53,976 bases of DNA from Pseudomonadota bacterium (GCA_021818505.1 JAKADX010000027.1:1-53976); one strand, 5' to 3'; counted from the stretch's first letter, positions 36,666-46,246 are shown. Notes: generated from the sequence alone by a model not told the origin. Numbers and translations: made by a program.

Positions 36666-36699
36666 CGCGGAACGCCCGGCCACGGGCGCGCCGCATGTC

Positions 36700-39411
36700 G
36701 TGCTGATCGACGGCTCGGGGTTCGTCTTCCGCGCCTTCCACGCGCTGCCGCCGATGAACCGGCCCGACGGCGTGCCGGTGAACGCCGTGTTCGGCTTCAC
36801 GAACATGCTCGCGAAGTTCCTGCGCGAGCATGTCGGCACGCATATCGCCGTGATCTTCGACGCCGGGCGCCACACCTTCCGCAACCGCCTGTATGACCGC
36901 TACAAGGCGCAGCGCCCGCCGCCGCCGGACGACCTGATCCCGCAATTCGCCCTGGTGCGCGAGGCGACCGCGGCGTTCGGCGTGCCGGCGATCGAACTGG
37001 CGGACTGGGAGGCGGACGATCTGATCGCCTCCTACGCCCGCGCCGCCGTCGAGAGCGGCGGGCACGCCACCATCGTCTCCTCCGACAAGGACCTGATGCA
37101 GTTGCTGCGGCCAGGTGTCGCGATGCTCGACCCGATCAAGCAGAAGCCGATCGGGCCGGCCGAGGTGATGGAGAAGTTCGGCGTCACGCCGGACAAGCTG
37201 ATCGACGTGCAGGCGTTGATGGGCGATTCGGTGGACAATGTCCCCGGCGTGCCCGGCATCGGTCCCAAGAACGCCGCCCAGCTCATCACCGAGTTCGGCG
37301 ACCTGGAGGCGGTGCTGAAGGCCGCCCCGGCGATGAAGCCGTCGAAGCGGCGGGAGATGCTGCTGGCCCATGCCGAGGATGCGCGCGTGTCGCGTGCGCT
37401 GGTCACGCTGCGCGATGACGTGCCGCTGCCGCTGCCGCTGCCCGAGCTTGCCGCGCGCGAGCCGGACCGGGAGAAGCTCGCCGACTGGCTGCGCGTGCAG
37501 GGTTTCCGTTCGACGCTGACGCGGCTCGGCCTCGACGGTCATGCCGACGCCGCGCCGGAGTCCGCGCACCCCGTTGCGGTGCCGGGGCCGCCGCCGGCGG
37601 TGGTGCCGTTCGGCCCGTATGACTGCGTCACGACGATCGACGCCCTGCGCGGCTGGATCGCGGCGGCGCGCGAGGCGGGCGTGGTCGCGGTGGACACCGA
37701 GACCGACGGCCTCGATCCGATGCGGGCGCGGCTCGTCGGGTTTTCGCTGGCAACGGCGCCCGGCCGCGCCTGCTACGTGCCGCTGCGCCATGCGAACGCC
37801 GCGGCGCAGATCGACGGCGATGCGGCGATCGCGGCCCTGGCGCCGTTGCTCATCGACGCGGCGGTGCTGAAGGTGTTCCATAACGCCAAGTTCGACGTGA
37901 CGGTGCTGGCCCGCGCCGGCGCGCCGGTCGCGACGCCGCTCGATGATTCGATGCTGATTTCCTATGCGCAGGATGCCGGCGCGCACGGGCATGGCATGGA
38001 CGAACTCTCCATCCTGCATCTCGGCCACACGCCGATCAGCTATGACGAGGTCACCGGCACCGGCAAGGCGCGCGTGACGTTTGCCGAGGTGCCGCTCGAT
38101 CGCGCCACCGCCTACGCCGCCGAGGATGCCGACGTGACGCTGCGGCTGTGGCAGGCGTTGCGCCCGCGGCTGCGCCCGACGCGGGCGCTGGCGCTGTATG
38201 AGCAGATCGAGCGGCGGCTGATCCCGGTGCTGCGCGAGATGGAGGTCGCCGGCATCACCGTCGATGCCGACGATCTGCGCGCCATGTCGCAGGATTTCGC
38301 GCAGCGCATGGCGGTGATCGAGCAGGACATCCAGCGCCTCGCGGGCGAACCCTTCAACGTCGGCAGCGCCAAGCAGTTGGGCGAGGTGCTGTTCGACCGC
38401 ATGGGCCTGCCGGGCGGCAAGCGGATGAAGACCGGCGCCTGGGGCACCGATGCCGCGGTGCTGCAATCGCTCGCCGAGCAGGGCCACGACCTGCCGCAGC
38501 GCGTGCTCGACTGGCGGCAGTTGCAGAAGCTGAAATCCACCTACGCCGACGCGCTGGTCGGGCAGATCAATCCCGAGACCGGGCGCGTGCACACCTGCTT
38601 CGCCATGGCGATCGCCAGCACCGGCCGGCTGTCCTCGACCGACCCCAATCTGCAGAACATCCCGATCCGCACCGAGGAAGGCAGCCGCATCCGCCGCGCC
38701 TTCATCGCCGCCCCCGGCCATCTGCTGGTCAGCGCCGATTATTCGCAGATCGAACTGCGCCTGCTCGCGCATGTCGCCGACATCCCCGCGCTGCGCGAAA
38801 GCTTTGTCAGGGGCGAGGACATCCACGCGCGCACGGCGAGCGAAGTGTTCGGCATTCCGATGGCCGGCATGGACCCGATGACGCGCCGGCGCGCCAAGGC
38901 GATCAATTTCGGCATCATCTACGGCATCAGCGCGTTCGGCCTCGCACGGCAGTTGCAGATCACGCCGGCCGAGGCGCGCAGCTTCATCGATGCCTATTTC
39001 GCACGCTATCCCGGCATCCGTGCCTACATGAACCGCGCGCGGGAGGAAGCGCGCATCGCCGGCTATGTGCTGACGCCCTTCGGCCGGCGCTGCTGGATCC
39101 CGGGCATTGCCGACAAGAACCCGGCCCGCCGCGGCTACGCCGAGCGGCAGGCGATCAACGCGCCGTTGCAGGGTGGCGCGGCCGATATCATCAAGCGCGC
39201 GATGGTGCGCCTGCCCGCCGCGTTGGCGCGGGCCGGGCTGTCGGCGCGGATGTTGTTGCAGGTGCATGACGAACTGCTGTTCGAGGCGCCGGAGGCTGAA
39301 GCCGACGCGACGGCAAGTGTCGCGCGCACGGTGATGGAGGGCGCGGCGACGCTCGCGGTGCCGCTGGTGGTGGAAACCGGCCACGGTCGGAACTGGGCGG
39401 CGGCGCATTGA
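36700..39411 (+). CDS. polA: DNA polymerase I
   Basis: A 903-residue, three-domain repair polymerase. The 5'-3' exonuclease occupies residues 1-290 (VLIDGSGFVFRAFHALPP, LADWEADDLIASYA, VPGVPGIGPKNAAQLI). The 3'-5' proofreading domain (about 310-500) has all three motifs: VDTETDGLD, FHNAKFDVT and YAAEDADVTL, so proofreading is probably active, unlike in many bacterial Pol I. The polymerase domain carries motif A VSADYSQIELRLLAH (near 677), motif B RRRAKAINFGIIYG (near 730) and motif C QVHDELLFE (near 855). The start is GTG 36700 without a clear ribosome binding site; homologues may begin slightly upstream. Confidence 0.96.
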   Translation: MLIDGSGFVFRAFHALPPMNRPDGVPVNAVFGFTNMLAKFLREHVGTHIAVIFDAGRHTFRNRLYDRYKAQRPPPPDDLIPQFALVREATAAFGVPAIELADWEADDLIASYARAAVESGGHATIVSSDKDLMQLLRPGVAMLDPIKQKPIGPAEVMEKFGVTPDKLIDVQALMGDSVDNVPGVPGIGPKNAAQLITEFGDLEAVLKAAPAMKPSKRREMLLAHAEDARVSRALVTLRDDVPLPLPLPELAAREPDREKLADWLRVQGFRSTLTRLGLDGHADAAPESAHPVAVPGPPPAVVPFGPYDCVTTIDALRGWIAAAREAGVVAVDTETDGLDPMRARLVGFSLATAPGRACYVPLRHANAAAQIDGDAAIAALAPLLIDAAVLKVFHNAKFDVTVLARAGAPVATPLDDSMLISYAQDAGAHGHGMDELSILHLGHTPISYDEVTGTGKARVTFAEVPLDRATAYAAEDADVTLRLWQALRPRLRPTRALALYEQIERRLIPVLREMEVAGITVDADDLRAMSQDFAQRMAVIEQDIQRLAGEPFNVGSAKQLGEVLFDRMGLPGGKRMKTGAWGTDAAVLQSLAEQGHDLPQRVLDWRQLQKLKSTYADALVGQINPETGRVHTCFAMAIASTGRLSSTDPNLQNIPIRTEEGSRIRRAFIAAPGHLLVSADYSQIELRLLAHVADIPALRESFVRGEDIHARTASEVFGIPMAGMDPMTRRRAKAINFGIIYGISAFGLARQLQITPAEARSFIDAYFARYPGIRAYMNRAREEARIAGYVLTPFGRRCWIPGIADKNPARRGYAERQAINAPLQGGAADIIKRAMVRLPAALARAGLSARMLLQVHDELLFEAPEAEADATASVARTVMEGAATLAVPLVVETGHGRNWAAAH

Positions 39412-39471
39412 CCGCCCTCACGCACTGGTCAGGATGCGGCGACGGCGGAGCCGGGCGATAAGCAGGCGGTC

Positions 39472-40143
39472 ATGGACACGATCTTTCGCGGCAACCTGAT
39501 CTCCTCGCGCGGCCGGGCGCTGGCCTGGGCGGACAGCCTGCTGGTCGATCACGGCGTGTTCCGACTGGTCTGGAGCAATTTCGCCGTGGTGGTGCCGGGA
39601 CGCCTCTATCGCAGCAACCACCCGACGCCGCAGCGGCTGGCCCGGGTGGCGCGCCGGCACGGCATCCGCACGCTCATCAACCTGCGCGGCCCCTGCGGCA
39701 ACGGGTCGGACGCGCTGTCGCGCGCGGCGGCGCAGCGGCTGGGTCTGGCGTTCATCGACGCGCCGCTGTCCAGCGGCCGGGCGCCGCGGCGCGCCGAGGT
39801 GCTGGCCCTGGTCGAGGCGCTGCGCGGCGCCGCCGAACCGATCCTGGTCCACTGCAAATCCGGCGCCGACCGCGCCGGCTTCGCCGCCGCGCTGTTCCTG
39901 TTGCTGCAGGGCCGCAGCAGCGCCGAGGCGCTGCGCCAGCTTTCGCTGCGCCACGGCCACTGGCACCGCTCCCGCGCCGGGGTGCTGGACGCCTTCCTGC
40001 ACGCCTATGCGCGCGAGGCGGAGGGGCGGGTGTCGCTGCTCGACTGGCTGCGCCAGGACTACGACGCCGCGGCGCTGGGGGCGGGGTTCCGCGCCGGCCA
40101 TTTCGCCGATTTCGTCACCCACCGGCTGTTGCGGCGCGAATAG
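39472..40143 (+). CDS. Dual-specificity/tyrosine-type protein phosphatase
   Basis: A 223-residue protein with the cysteine phosphatase P-loop ILVHCKSGADRAGFAAAL (CX5R, Cys near 128) and the upstream blocks PGRLYRSNHPTPQRLARVAR and TLINLRGPCGN typical of the DSPc/Tyr phosphatase family in proteobacteria. The general acid Asp may be that of FIDAPLSSGR. No signal peptide, so it is cytosolic. It may act on phosphoproteins or phospholipid headgroups. Starts at ATG 39472, about 60 bp after polA, and may be transcribed with it. Confidence 0.82.
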   Translation: MDTIFRGNLISSRGRALAWADSLLVDHGVFRLVWSNFAVVVPGRLYRSNHPTPQRLARVARRHGIRTLINLRGPCGNGSDALSRAAAQRLGLAFIDAPLSSGRAPRRAEVLALVEALRGAAEPILVHCKSGADRAGFAAALFLLLQGRSSAEALRQLSLRHGHWHRSRAGVLDAFLHAYAREAEGRVSLLDWLRQDYDAAALGAGFRAGHFADFVTHRLLRRE

Positions 40144-40228
40144 CGGGCCGGCACGGCCTCGACAGGCGGGCGACGTCCTCCATATGACGGCAGGTCGCCG
40201 TCGCCGGCTCAATAACGGGGGGAAACCG

Positions 40229-41287
40229 ATGCGAGGATTTCGCTGCGAGGCCGTATCGTGCCTGCTGGCGCTCGGCGCCGCGCTGGCAATGGCGCCGGGG
40301 ACCGCCCGCGCCGCCCCGCCGCCGCTCACGACCGAGGAGGCGATGATCCCCGTTCCGGGCGATCCGTCGTTGAAGCTCTACCTGCGCGAGAAGCATCCGG
40401 CCGGCATGACCAGTGTCCCGGGCGAGCGCATCCTGCTGTTCGTCCACGGCGCCACCTATCCGTCGGAGACGGCGTTCGACCTGCCGCTCGCGGGCGTCTC
40501 GATGATGGACCTGATCGCCCAGCAGGGCTGGGATGTCTGGCTGGTCGATGTACGCGGCTATGGCGGCTCGACCCGCCCGCCGGCGATGGAACAGCCGCCC
40601 GAGGCCAATCCGCCCTTCGCCGACACCGAACAGGCCGCGGCCGATGTGGGGGCGGCGGTCGATCACATCCGCCAGGTGCGCGGCGTGCAGCGCATCAACC
40701 TGATGGGCTGGTCCTGGGGCACCGCGATCATGGGCCTTTACACCAGCCGCCACAACGATCTGGTCAACCGGTTGGTGCTGTACGCGCCGATGTGGCTGTT
40801 CCAGGGCACCCCGCCGCTGGGCGGCGACAAGCCGCTCGGCGCCTATCGCACGGTGACGCAGGAGCAGGCGCGCGAACGCTGGCTCAAGGGTGTGGCCCCC
40901 GACCAGCAGGCGAGCCTGATCCCGCCCGGCTGGTTCGAGCAATGGGCGAAAGCGACCTGGGCCACCGACCCCGAGGGCGGCGGGCGGACGCTGCGCGCGC
41001 CCAATGGCGTGCTGGCCGATGTCCGCCGCTATTGGGCGGCCGGCAAGGCGCAATACGATCCCGCCGACATCCGCGTCCCCACGCTCATCATCCACGCCGA
41101 ATGGGACGCCGACCTGCCCGACTACATGGCGCTGGGCTATTTCGCGCACCTGACCCACACGCCGTACAAGCGCCTCGTGCAGCTTGGCGAGGGCACACAC
41201 ACCGTGATGATGGAGAAGAACCGCATGCAGTTCTTCCACGAGGTGATGAGCTTCCTCGACGAGCGCGACCCGCAGGCGCTGCGCTGA
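40229..41287 (+). CDS. Secreted alpha/beta hydrolase
   Basis: A 352-residue hydrolase with a Sec signal (MRGFRCEAVSCLLALGAALA, cleavage after TARA near 29). The fold shows RILLFVHGATYP (oxyanion hole), VWLVDVRGYGGS, NLMGWSWGTAIMG (nucleophile Ser), PTLIIHAEWDADLP (Asp) and LGEGTHTVMMEKNR (His). GGGGGGAAA precedes ATG 40229. Substrate unknown; related proteins act on esters or lactones. It is followed 65 bp later by another exported protein gene on the same strand, probably co-transcribed. Confidence 0.85.
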   Translation: MRGFRCEAVSCLLALGAALAMAPGTARAAPPPLTTEEAMIPVPGDPSLKLYLREKHPAGMTSVPGERILLFVHGATYPSETAFDLPLAGVSMMDLIAQQGWDVWLVDVRGYGGSTRPPAMEQPPEANPPFADTEQAAADVGAAVDHIRQVRGVQRINLMGWSWGTAIMGLYTSRHNDLVNRLVLYAPMWLFQGTPPLGGDKPLGAYRTVTQEQARERWLKGVAPDQQASLIPPGWFEQWAKATWATDPEGGGRTLRAPNGVLADVRRYWAAGKAQYDPADIRVPTLIIHAEWDADLPDYMALGYFAHLTHTPYKRLVQLGEGTHTVMMEKNRMQFFHEVMSFLDERDPQALR

Positions 41288-41352
41288 TCCCGCCATCCGC
41301 TCATCGCAACCGAGACGATCCGCGTAAAAACCGTTCCCGGGAGGAACCCGCC

Positions 41353-41880
41353 ATGCACACCCTGCGACCGATCGCCGTTCTGTTCGCCGCCGCGCTGCTC
41401 GCCGGGGGCGCGGCGCACGCCCAGCAGGCGCCGAACCCGCTCGACGTCGTGCCCGACAAGATGCCGTTCAGCGAACCCTACGGCGCGCCGATCCCGCTCG
41501 CCCGCGCCCAGGCGGCGATCCAGGCGGCGGCGGCGGAGGCCGCGAAGCGCGGCTGGGCGGTCAACATCGCGGTCGTCGATTCGGGCGCCAACCTGGTCGC
41601 CTTCGCGCGCATGGACGGCGCGCAGCTCGGCTCCATCAGCATCGCCGAGCACAAGGCGCGCGCCGCCGTGAAATACCGCCGCCCGACCAAGGTGTTCGAG
41701 TATGGCGTGCAGAAATCCGGCCTGAACTACATCATGACGCTGGACGACGTGATCGCCTCGCGCGGCGGCATCCCGCTGATCGAGGACGGGCACATCATCG
41801 GCGCCATCGGCTGCTCCGGCGGCACCGGTTCGCAGGACGAGGTGGCGTGCACCGCCGGGGCCGCCACGATCAACAAGTAG
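41353..41880 (+). CDS. GlcG/HbpS-family exported protein
   Basis: A 175-residue protein with a Sec signal (VLFAAALLAGGAAHA then QQAPN). The mature part is a single GlcG/HbpS domain: AIQAAAAEAAKRGWAVNIAV, VDSGANLVAFARMDGAQLGS and GGIPLIEDGHIIGAIGCSGG, ending in SQDEVACTAGAA. HbpS members bind haem and GlcG members lie in glycolate operons; no function is fixed here. GGGAGG lies eight bases before ATG 41353. Confidence 0.85.
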   Translation: MHTLRPIAVLFAAALLAGGAAHAQQAPNPLDVVPDKMPFSEPYGAPIPLARAQAAIQAAAAEAAKRGWAVNIAVVDSGANLVAFARMDGAQLGSISIAEHKARAAVKYRRPTKVFEYGVQKSGLNYIMTLDDVIASRGGIPLIEDGHIIGAIGCSGGTGSQDEVACTAGAATINK

Positions 41881-41887
41881 CCGCCGG

Positions 41888-42019
41888 TCAGTACGCCGGA
41901 TAGACGCGCGGATACGTCACCTTGTCGGGCGGCCCCGGCGGGGCCGGGGCGCCGGACCGGCCGCACGCCGCCAGGGTCAGCGCGACCGCCAGCCCGAGCA
42001 GCACCGCGCGCACGGTCAC
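41888..42019 (-). CDS. LptM-like small lipoprotein
   Basis: A 43-residue lipoprotein from GTG 42019, overlapping the argH stop as GTGA: hydrophobic signal [14 protein letters not shown] with lipobox, then [20 protein letters not shown] and YPAY. The pattern of short lipoprotein, Pro-rich linker and a TYPRxYP end beside argH fits the YifL/LptM family, whose Escherichia member helps assemble the LptD/E lipopolysaccharide translocon. Too short for common ORF filters. Confidence 0.75.
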   Translation of the reverse strand: MTVRAVLLGLAVALTLAACGRSGAPAPPGPPDKVTYPRVYPAY

Positions 42020-43416
42020 GCCAACCGCTCCAGCCAGCGCGCCGCCTGGGCCGCGACATGGGCCGGCGCGGTGCCGCCATAGCTGGTGCGCGAGGCGACC
42101 GAGGCATCGACGGTCAGCACCGAATAGACCGCCTGCGTGATCCCCGGCTCCTCCGCCTGCATCTCGGCGAGCGAGAGGGCCGCCAGATCCACACCTTTCG
42201 CCTCGGCCCGCGCCACCAGCCGGCCGGTGACGTGGTGCGCGGTGCGGAACGGCAGATGCAGCACCCGTACCAGCCAGTCGGCCAGGTCGGTCGCGGTGGC
42301 GAAACCGGCGCCGGCCGCCGCCCGCATCCGCGCCGTATCGGGCACCAGGTCGCGCACCATGCCGGCGGTCGCCGCCAGCGACAGCGCCCAGGCATCGGCG
42401 GCGTCGAACACGCCTTCCTTGTCCTCCTGCATGTCCTTGGCGTAGGCGAGCGGCAGACCCTTCATCACCGTGAGCAGGCCCACCAGCGCGCCCGTGACGC
42501 GGCCGGTCTTGGCGCGTACCAGTTCGGCCGCATCGGGGTTGCGCTTCTGTGGCATGATCGAGCTGCCGGTGGTGAACGCATCCGACAGCCGCACGAAGCG
42601 GAACGGGGCCGAGCACCAGATCACGATCTCCTCGGCGAAGCGCGAGAGGTGCATCGCCGAGATCGCGGCGGCGGCGAGGAACTCCAGCGCGAAGTCGCGG
42701 TCGGAGACGGCATCGAGCGAGTTCGCCGCCGGCCGGTCGAAGCCGAGCGCGGTTGCCGTCATCTCGCGGTCGATCGGGAACGATGTGCCGGCCAGCGCCG
42801 CCGCGCCCAGCGGGCACTCGTTCAATCGCTTGCGGCAATCGGCCAGCCGGCCGCGATCGCGGGCGAACATCTCGACATAGGCGAGCAGATGGTGGCCGAA
42901 CGTCACCGGCTGCGCGCTTTGCAGATGCGTCATCCCCGGCATCGGGTCAGCGGCGTGTTCGGCGGCGCGCGTTGCCAGCGCGCGCATCAGGTCGGCAAGC
43001 TGCGCATCCAGCCCGTCGATCGCGTCGCGCACCCAGAGCCGGAAATCGGTCGCCACCTGGTCGTTGCGGCTGCGCGCGGTGTGCAGCCGCTTGCCGGCCT
43101 CGCCGACGCGCTCGGTCAGCCGTGCCTCGATGTTGAAATGGATGTCCTCCAGCGCGCGCGCGAACGGGAAATCCCCGGACTCGATCTGCGCCGCGATCGC
43201 CGCTAGACCACGCGCGATGTCCTGTTCGTCGGCCGGCGCGATGATGCCGCATTTCGCCAGCATGGCGGCATGGGCGAGCGAGCCGCGAATGTCCTGCCGC
43301 CACAGGCGCTGGTCGAAGCCGATGGAGGCATTGATCTCCTCCATGACGGCGGCGGGGCCGGCGGCGAAGCGTCCGCCCCAGTAGGCGTTGGCGGGCGGGG
43401 GCGGCGTGTCGGTCAA
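42016..43416 (-). CDS. argH: Argininosuccinate lyase
   Basis: A 466-residue enzyme of the fumarase/aspartase superfamily that splits argininosuccinate into arginine and fumarate, the last step of arginine synthesis. Conserved: [20 protein letters not shown] at the start, [40 protein letters not shown] and the signature [15 protein letters not shown] near 280 with the catalytic Ser loop. Normal length. ATG 43416 lies only 15 bp from the divergent tlpA-like gene, so each promoter must lie close to or within the other's 5' end. A tiny lipoprotein gene is coupled at its 3' end. Confidence 0.96.
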   Translation of the reverse strand: MTDTPPPPANAYWGGRFAAGPAAVMEEINASIGFDQRLWRQDIRGSLAHAAMLAKCGIIAPADEQDIARGLAAIAAQIESGDFPFARALEDIHFNIEARLTERVGEAGKRLHTARSRNDQVATDFRLWVRDAIDGLDAQLADLMRALATRAAEHAADPMPGMTHLQSAQPVTFGHHLLAYVEMFARDRGRLADCRKRLNECPLGAAALAGTSFPIDREMTATALGFDRPAANSLDAVSDRDFALEFLAAAAISAMHLSRFAEEIVIWCSAPFRFVRLSDAFTTGSSIMPQKRNPDAAELVRAKTGRVTGALVGLLTVMKGLPLAYAKDMQEDKEGVFDAADAWALSLAATAGMVRDLVPDTARMRAAAGAGFATATDLADWLVRVLHLPFRTAHHVTGRLVARAEAKGVDLAALSLAEMQAEEPGITQAVYSVLTVDASVASRTSYGGTAPAHVAAQAARWLERLA

Positions 43417-43431
43417 GGGAGTGGACCCATC

Positions 43432-44028
43432 ATGGCAGTGATCGCGCGGCGTTCGGTGCTGGCGGCGGGGCTCGCAGCAGCGGCGGCGACCCTAGCGACG
43501 GCCATGCTGCTCCGCAAACCATCCGGGCCGGAGGTGGCGCGGCTGGCGCCTGACGCCAGCGCGGTGCGGCTGCAAGGTATGGCGGCGTTGCGGCCGGTCG
43601 ATCCGCCGCGCGCACTGCCCGCGATTTCGTTCCTCGATGATGCGGGTGCCTCGCGCAGCCTGCGCGACTACGCCGGCAAGACCGTGCTGCTCAACCTGTG
43701 GGCGACCTGGTGCGCGCCCTGCGTGGCCGAAATGCCGGCGCTGGCGGCGCTGGCCCGCGACGGGGCGGCGCAGGACATCGTCGTGCTGCCGCTGTCCTCC
43801 GATGCCGGCGGTGCGGAGGCGGTGCGGAAGTTCTTCGCGGCGCACGGCATCACCGGCCTGCCAGTGCTGCTCGATCCCAAGGGCGCGGCGGGGGAGGCGC
43901 TGGGCATCCGCGGCCTGCCGACCACACTGCTGATCGACGCGCAGGGGCGCGAGCGGGCGCGGCTGGAGGGGGCGGCCGACTGGGCGGCGCCGGACGCGGC
44001 GGCGAAGCTGCTTGCGCTGGCGCGCTAA
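43432..44028 (+). CDS. TlpA-like membrane-anchored thioredoxin
   Basis: A 198-residue periplasmic thiol-disulphide oxidoreductase. The N-terminal hydrophobic anchor ([19 protein letters not shown]) is followed by a thioredoxin fold with [20 protein letters not shown] (CxxC near 93-96) and [19 protein letters not shown] holding the cis-proline. TlpA-type proteins reduce targets in cytochrome oxidase or cytochrome c maturation. ATG 43432 has AAGGGAG 11 bases upstream, inside the 15-bp gap to argH. The pairing with argH is familiar in alphaproteobacteria. Confidence 0.88.
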   Translation: MAVIARRSVLAAGLAAAAATLATAMLLRKPSGPEVARLAPDASAVRLQGMAALRPVDPPRALPAISFLDDAGASRSLRDYAGKTVLLNLWATWCAPCVAEMPALAALARDGAAQDIVVLPLSSDAGGAEAVRKFFAAHGITGLPVLLDPKGAAGEALGIRGLPTTLLIDAQGRERARLEGAADWAAPDAAAKLLALAR

Positions 44029-44064
44029 CGGCGCCTTGACGCGCAGGAACCCGGGGCCACAGCA

Positions 44065-44096
44065 TCCTCCGGTCCGAAAACGGACCGATAGGAGGA
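44065..44096 (+). promoter_or_regulatory. Hairpin able to hide the ribosome binding site of the dioxygenase gene
   Basis: GGTCCG (44071-44076), loop AAAA, CGGACC (44081-44086) is a perfect 6-bp stem. Just outside it TCCTCC (44065-44070) can pair with GGAGGA (44091-44096), leaving only GATA (44087-44090) bulged. GGAGGA is the Shine-Dalgarno of the gene starting at 44104. The folded form would therefore block translation, as in thermosensor or ligand-controlled leaders. Confidence 0.5.
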
Positions 44097-44103
44097 AACT
44101 GCC

Positions 44104-44904
44104 ATGCAACTCACGCCCGAGCAGATCACGCAGTTCAGGGACGAAGGCTGGCTGTTCCTGCCCGAGCTGTTCACGCCCGAGGAGGTCGCGCTGCTGCGGC
44201 GGGAGGCGGAGGCGATCTACGCCGAGCAGCGCCCGGAGGTCTGGCGCGAGAAAAGCGGCGCGCCGCGCACGGCCTTTGCCGCGCATCTCTACAACGAAGC
44301 GTTCCGCCTGCTCGGCGCGCATCCGCGCATGATCCGGCCGGTCGAGCAGATCTTCGACGAGCCGGTGTACATGCACCAGTTCAAGATCAACGCGAAATCC
44401 GCCTTTGTCGGTGAGGTCTGGCAGTGGCACCAGGACTACGGCACCTGGAAGCGCGATGACGGGATGCCGCAACCGCGCGCGATGAACATTGCCGTTTTCC
44501 TCGATGAGGTGATGCCGATCAACGGGCCGCTGCTGCTGGTGCCGAAATCCCACATGGCCGGCGATCTTCAGGCGTCGCACGACGTGCAGACCACGTCCTA
44601 TCCGCTCTGGACGCTCGACAACGACACCGTCGCACGGCTGGTGGACGCGGGCGGCATCGTCGCCGCCACCGGCAAGCCGGGCGGGATGCTGATGTTCCAC
44701 GGCAATCTCGTGCACGGCTCGGCCGGCAACATCACGCCCTATCCGCGCAAGATCGTGTACCTGACGCTGAATGCCGTCTCCAACTACATCCGCACGCCCA
44801 CACGGCCCGAATACATTGCGCATCGCGACTTCGCGCCGATCGTGCCGGTCGCCGACGATGCCCTGCTGCATGAGGCCAGGCGCTTCGCGGCGGCGGCGGA
44901 GTAA
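44104..44904 (+). CDS. Phytanoyl-CoA dioxygenase (PhyH) family oxygenase
   Basis: A 266-residue Fe(II)/2-oxoglutarate oxygenase. N-terminal LTPEQITQFRDEGWLFLPEL is the usual PhyH start. The iron facial triad is WHQDYGTW (His and Asp near 108-110) and the distal His of FHGNLVHGSAGN (near 204), with Arg of YPRKIVYLTL for 2-oxoglutarate. It hydroxylates an unknown small molecule in the cytosol. The gene is followed six bases later by a SAF-domain oxidoreductase, so the two probably act in one catabolic step series. Translation may be controlled by the hairpin over its ribosome binding site. Confidence 0.87.
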   Translation: MQLTPEQITQFRDEGWLFLPELFTPEEVALLRREAEAIYAEQRPEVWREKSGAPRTAFAAHLYNEAFRLLGAHPRMIRPVEQIFDEPVYMHQFKINAKSAFVGEVWQWHQDYGTWKRDDGMPQPRAMNIAVFLDEVMPINGPLLLVPKSHMAGDLQASHDVQTTSYPLWTLDNDTVARLVDAGGIVAATGKPGGMLMFHGNLVHGSAGNITPYPRKIVYLTLNAVSNYIRTPTRPEYIAHRDFAPIVPVADDALLHEARRFAAAAE

Positions 44905-44910
44905 CGGGAT

Positions 44911-46236
44911 ATGAATCTGCATCGCCTCGCCGCCGCGCGGGCCGCGACCGGGCGCCCGGTGCGCGTGGTGCTGATCGGCGCCGGCAAATTCGGCTCCATG
45001 TTCCTGGCACAGGTTCCGTCGATGACGGGCGTGGAGATTGCCGCGATCGTCGATCTTGGGCCTGACCGCGCGCGACAGGCGTGCCGGACGGTGGGGTGGG
45101 ACGCGGCACGCGTGGCGGCGACCGCTTTCGGCGACGATGCGGCGGCGGCGATCGCGCGGGCCGATGTCGAGGTCGTCGTCGAGGCGACCGGCCATCCTGC
45201 CGCCGGCATCCGCCACGCGCGCCTCGCGATCGGCGCGGGCAAGCACATCGTGATGGTCAATGTCGAGGCGGACGTGCTCGCCGGGCCGCTATTGGCGGAG
45301 GAGGCGCGGCGCGCCGGCGTGGTCTATTCGATGGCCTACGGCGATCAGCCGGCGCTGGTCGCGGAACTCGTGGACTGGGCGCGCGCGATCGGCTTTCGCG
45401 TCGTCGCGGCCGGCAAGGGCACGAAATACCTGCCGCACTACCACGCGGTCACGCCTGATGACGTCTGGCAGCATTACGGCCTGACGGCGGAGGAGGCGAA
45501 GCGGGCGGGGATGAACCCGCAGATGTTCAACTCCTTCCTCGACGGCACGAAATCCGCGATCGAGATGGCGGCGATCGCCAATGCGACGGACCTCGACGTG
45601 CCCGTCGAGGGCCTCGCCTTCCCGCCCTGCGGGGTGGACGACCTGCCGCACGTCCTGCGCCCGCGCGCCGCCGGCGGGGTGCTGGACCATGCCGGCGTAA
45701 CGGAAGTGGTGTCCTCGCTGGAGCGCGACGGCCGCCCGGTGTTCCGCGACCTGCGCTGGGGCGTCTATGTCGTCGTCGAGGCGCCGAACGACTACGCCGC
45801 CGCCTGCTTCCGCCAATACGGCATGAAGACCGACGACAGCGGCCGCTTCGCGGCGCTGTACCGGCCCTATCATCTCATCGGACTGGAACTCGGCATCTCG
45901 GTACTCTCCGCCGCCCTGCGCGGTGAGCCGACCGGCCAGCCGCACCAATTCCGCGCCGACGTGGTGGCGGTCGCCAAGCGCGCACTGCGCGCGGGCGAAA
46001 TGCTGGACGGCGAGGGCGGCTACACCGTCTGGGGCCGCGCCATGCCGGCGGCGGCGAGCCTGCGGCTGGGCGCACTTCCGATCGGTCTCGCCCACCACGT
46101 CCGGCTGCTGCGCGACGTGGCGGCGGGCGAGGTGGTGCGCTGGGCGGATGTCGACGTCGAGGCCGCCGATCCGCTCAGGGCCTCCGCCGTCGCGGCGCGG
46201 CGGCAGATGGAGGCGGGAGAGGGGGCGCGGAACTGA
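44911..46236 (+). CDS. NAD(P)-binding oxidoreductase with C-terminal SAF domain
   Basis: A 441-residue protein. The Rossmann domain shows VVLIGAGKFGSMFLAQV near 20-36, then DVEVVVEATGHPAAGIRHAR and HIVMVNVEADVLAGPLLAEE, like homoserine dehydrogenase and Gfo/Idh-type enzymes. The central part has GTKYLPHYHAVTPDDVWQHY and NSFLDGTKSAIEMAAIANAT. The C-terminal 90 residues form an SAF-type domain (LPIGLAHHVRLLRDVAAGEV). Such proteins are often mislabelled FlgA-like or homoserine dehydrogenase, and their substrate is a carbohydrate-like acid in the few studied cases. It is coupled to the PhyH gene. Confidence 0.83.
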   Translation: MNLHRLAAARAATGRPVRVVLIGAGKFGSMFLAQVPSMTGVEIAAIVDLGPDRARQACRTVGWDAARVAATAFGDDAAAAIARADVEVVVEATGHPAAGIRHARLAIGAGKHIVMVNVEADVLAGPLLAEEARRAGVVYSMAYGDQPALVAELVDWARAIGFRVVAAGKGTKYLPHYHAVTPDDVWQHYGLTAEEAKRAGMNPQMFNSFLDGTKSAIEMAAIANATDLDVPVEGLAFPPCGVDDLPHVLRPRAAGGVLDHAGVTEVVSSLERDGRPVFRDLRWGVYVVVEAPNDYAAACFRQYGMKTDDSGRFAALYRPYHLIGLELGISVLSAALRGEPTGQPHQFRADVVAVAKRALRAGEMLDGEGGYTVWGRAMPAAASLRLGALPIGLAHHVRLLRDVAAGEVVRWADVDVEAADPLRASAVAARRQMEAGEGARN

Positions 46237-46246
46237 GCCGCTCGGC

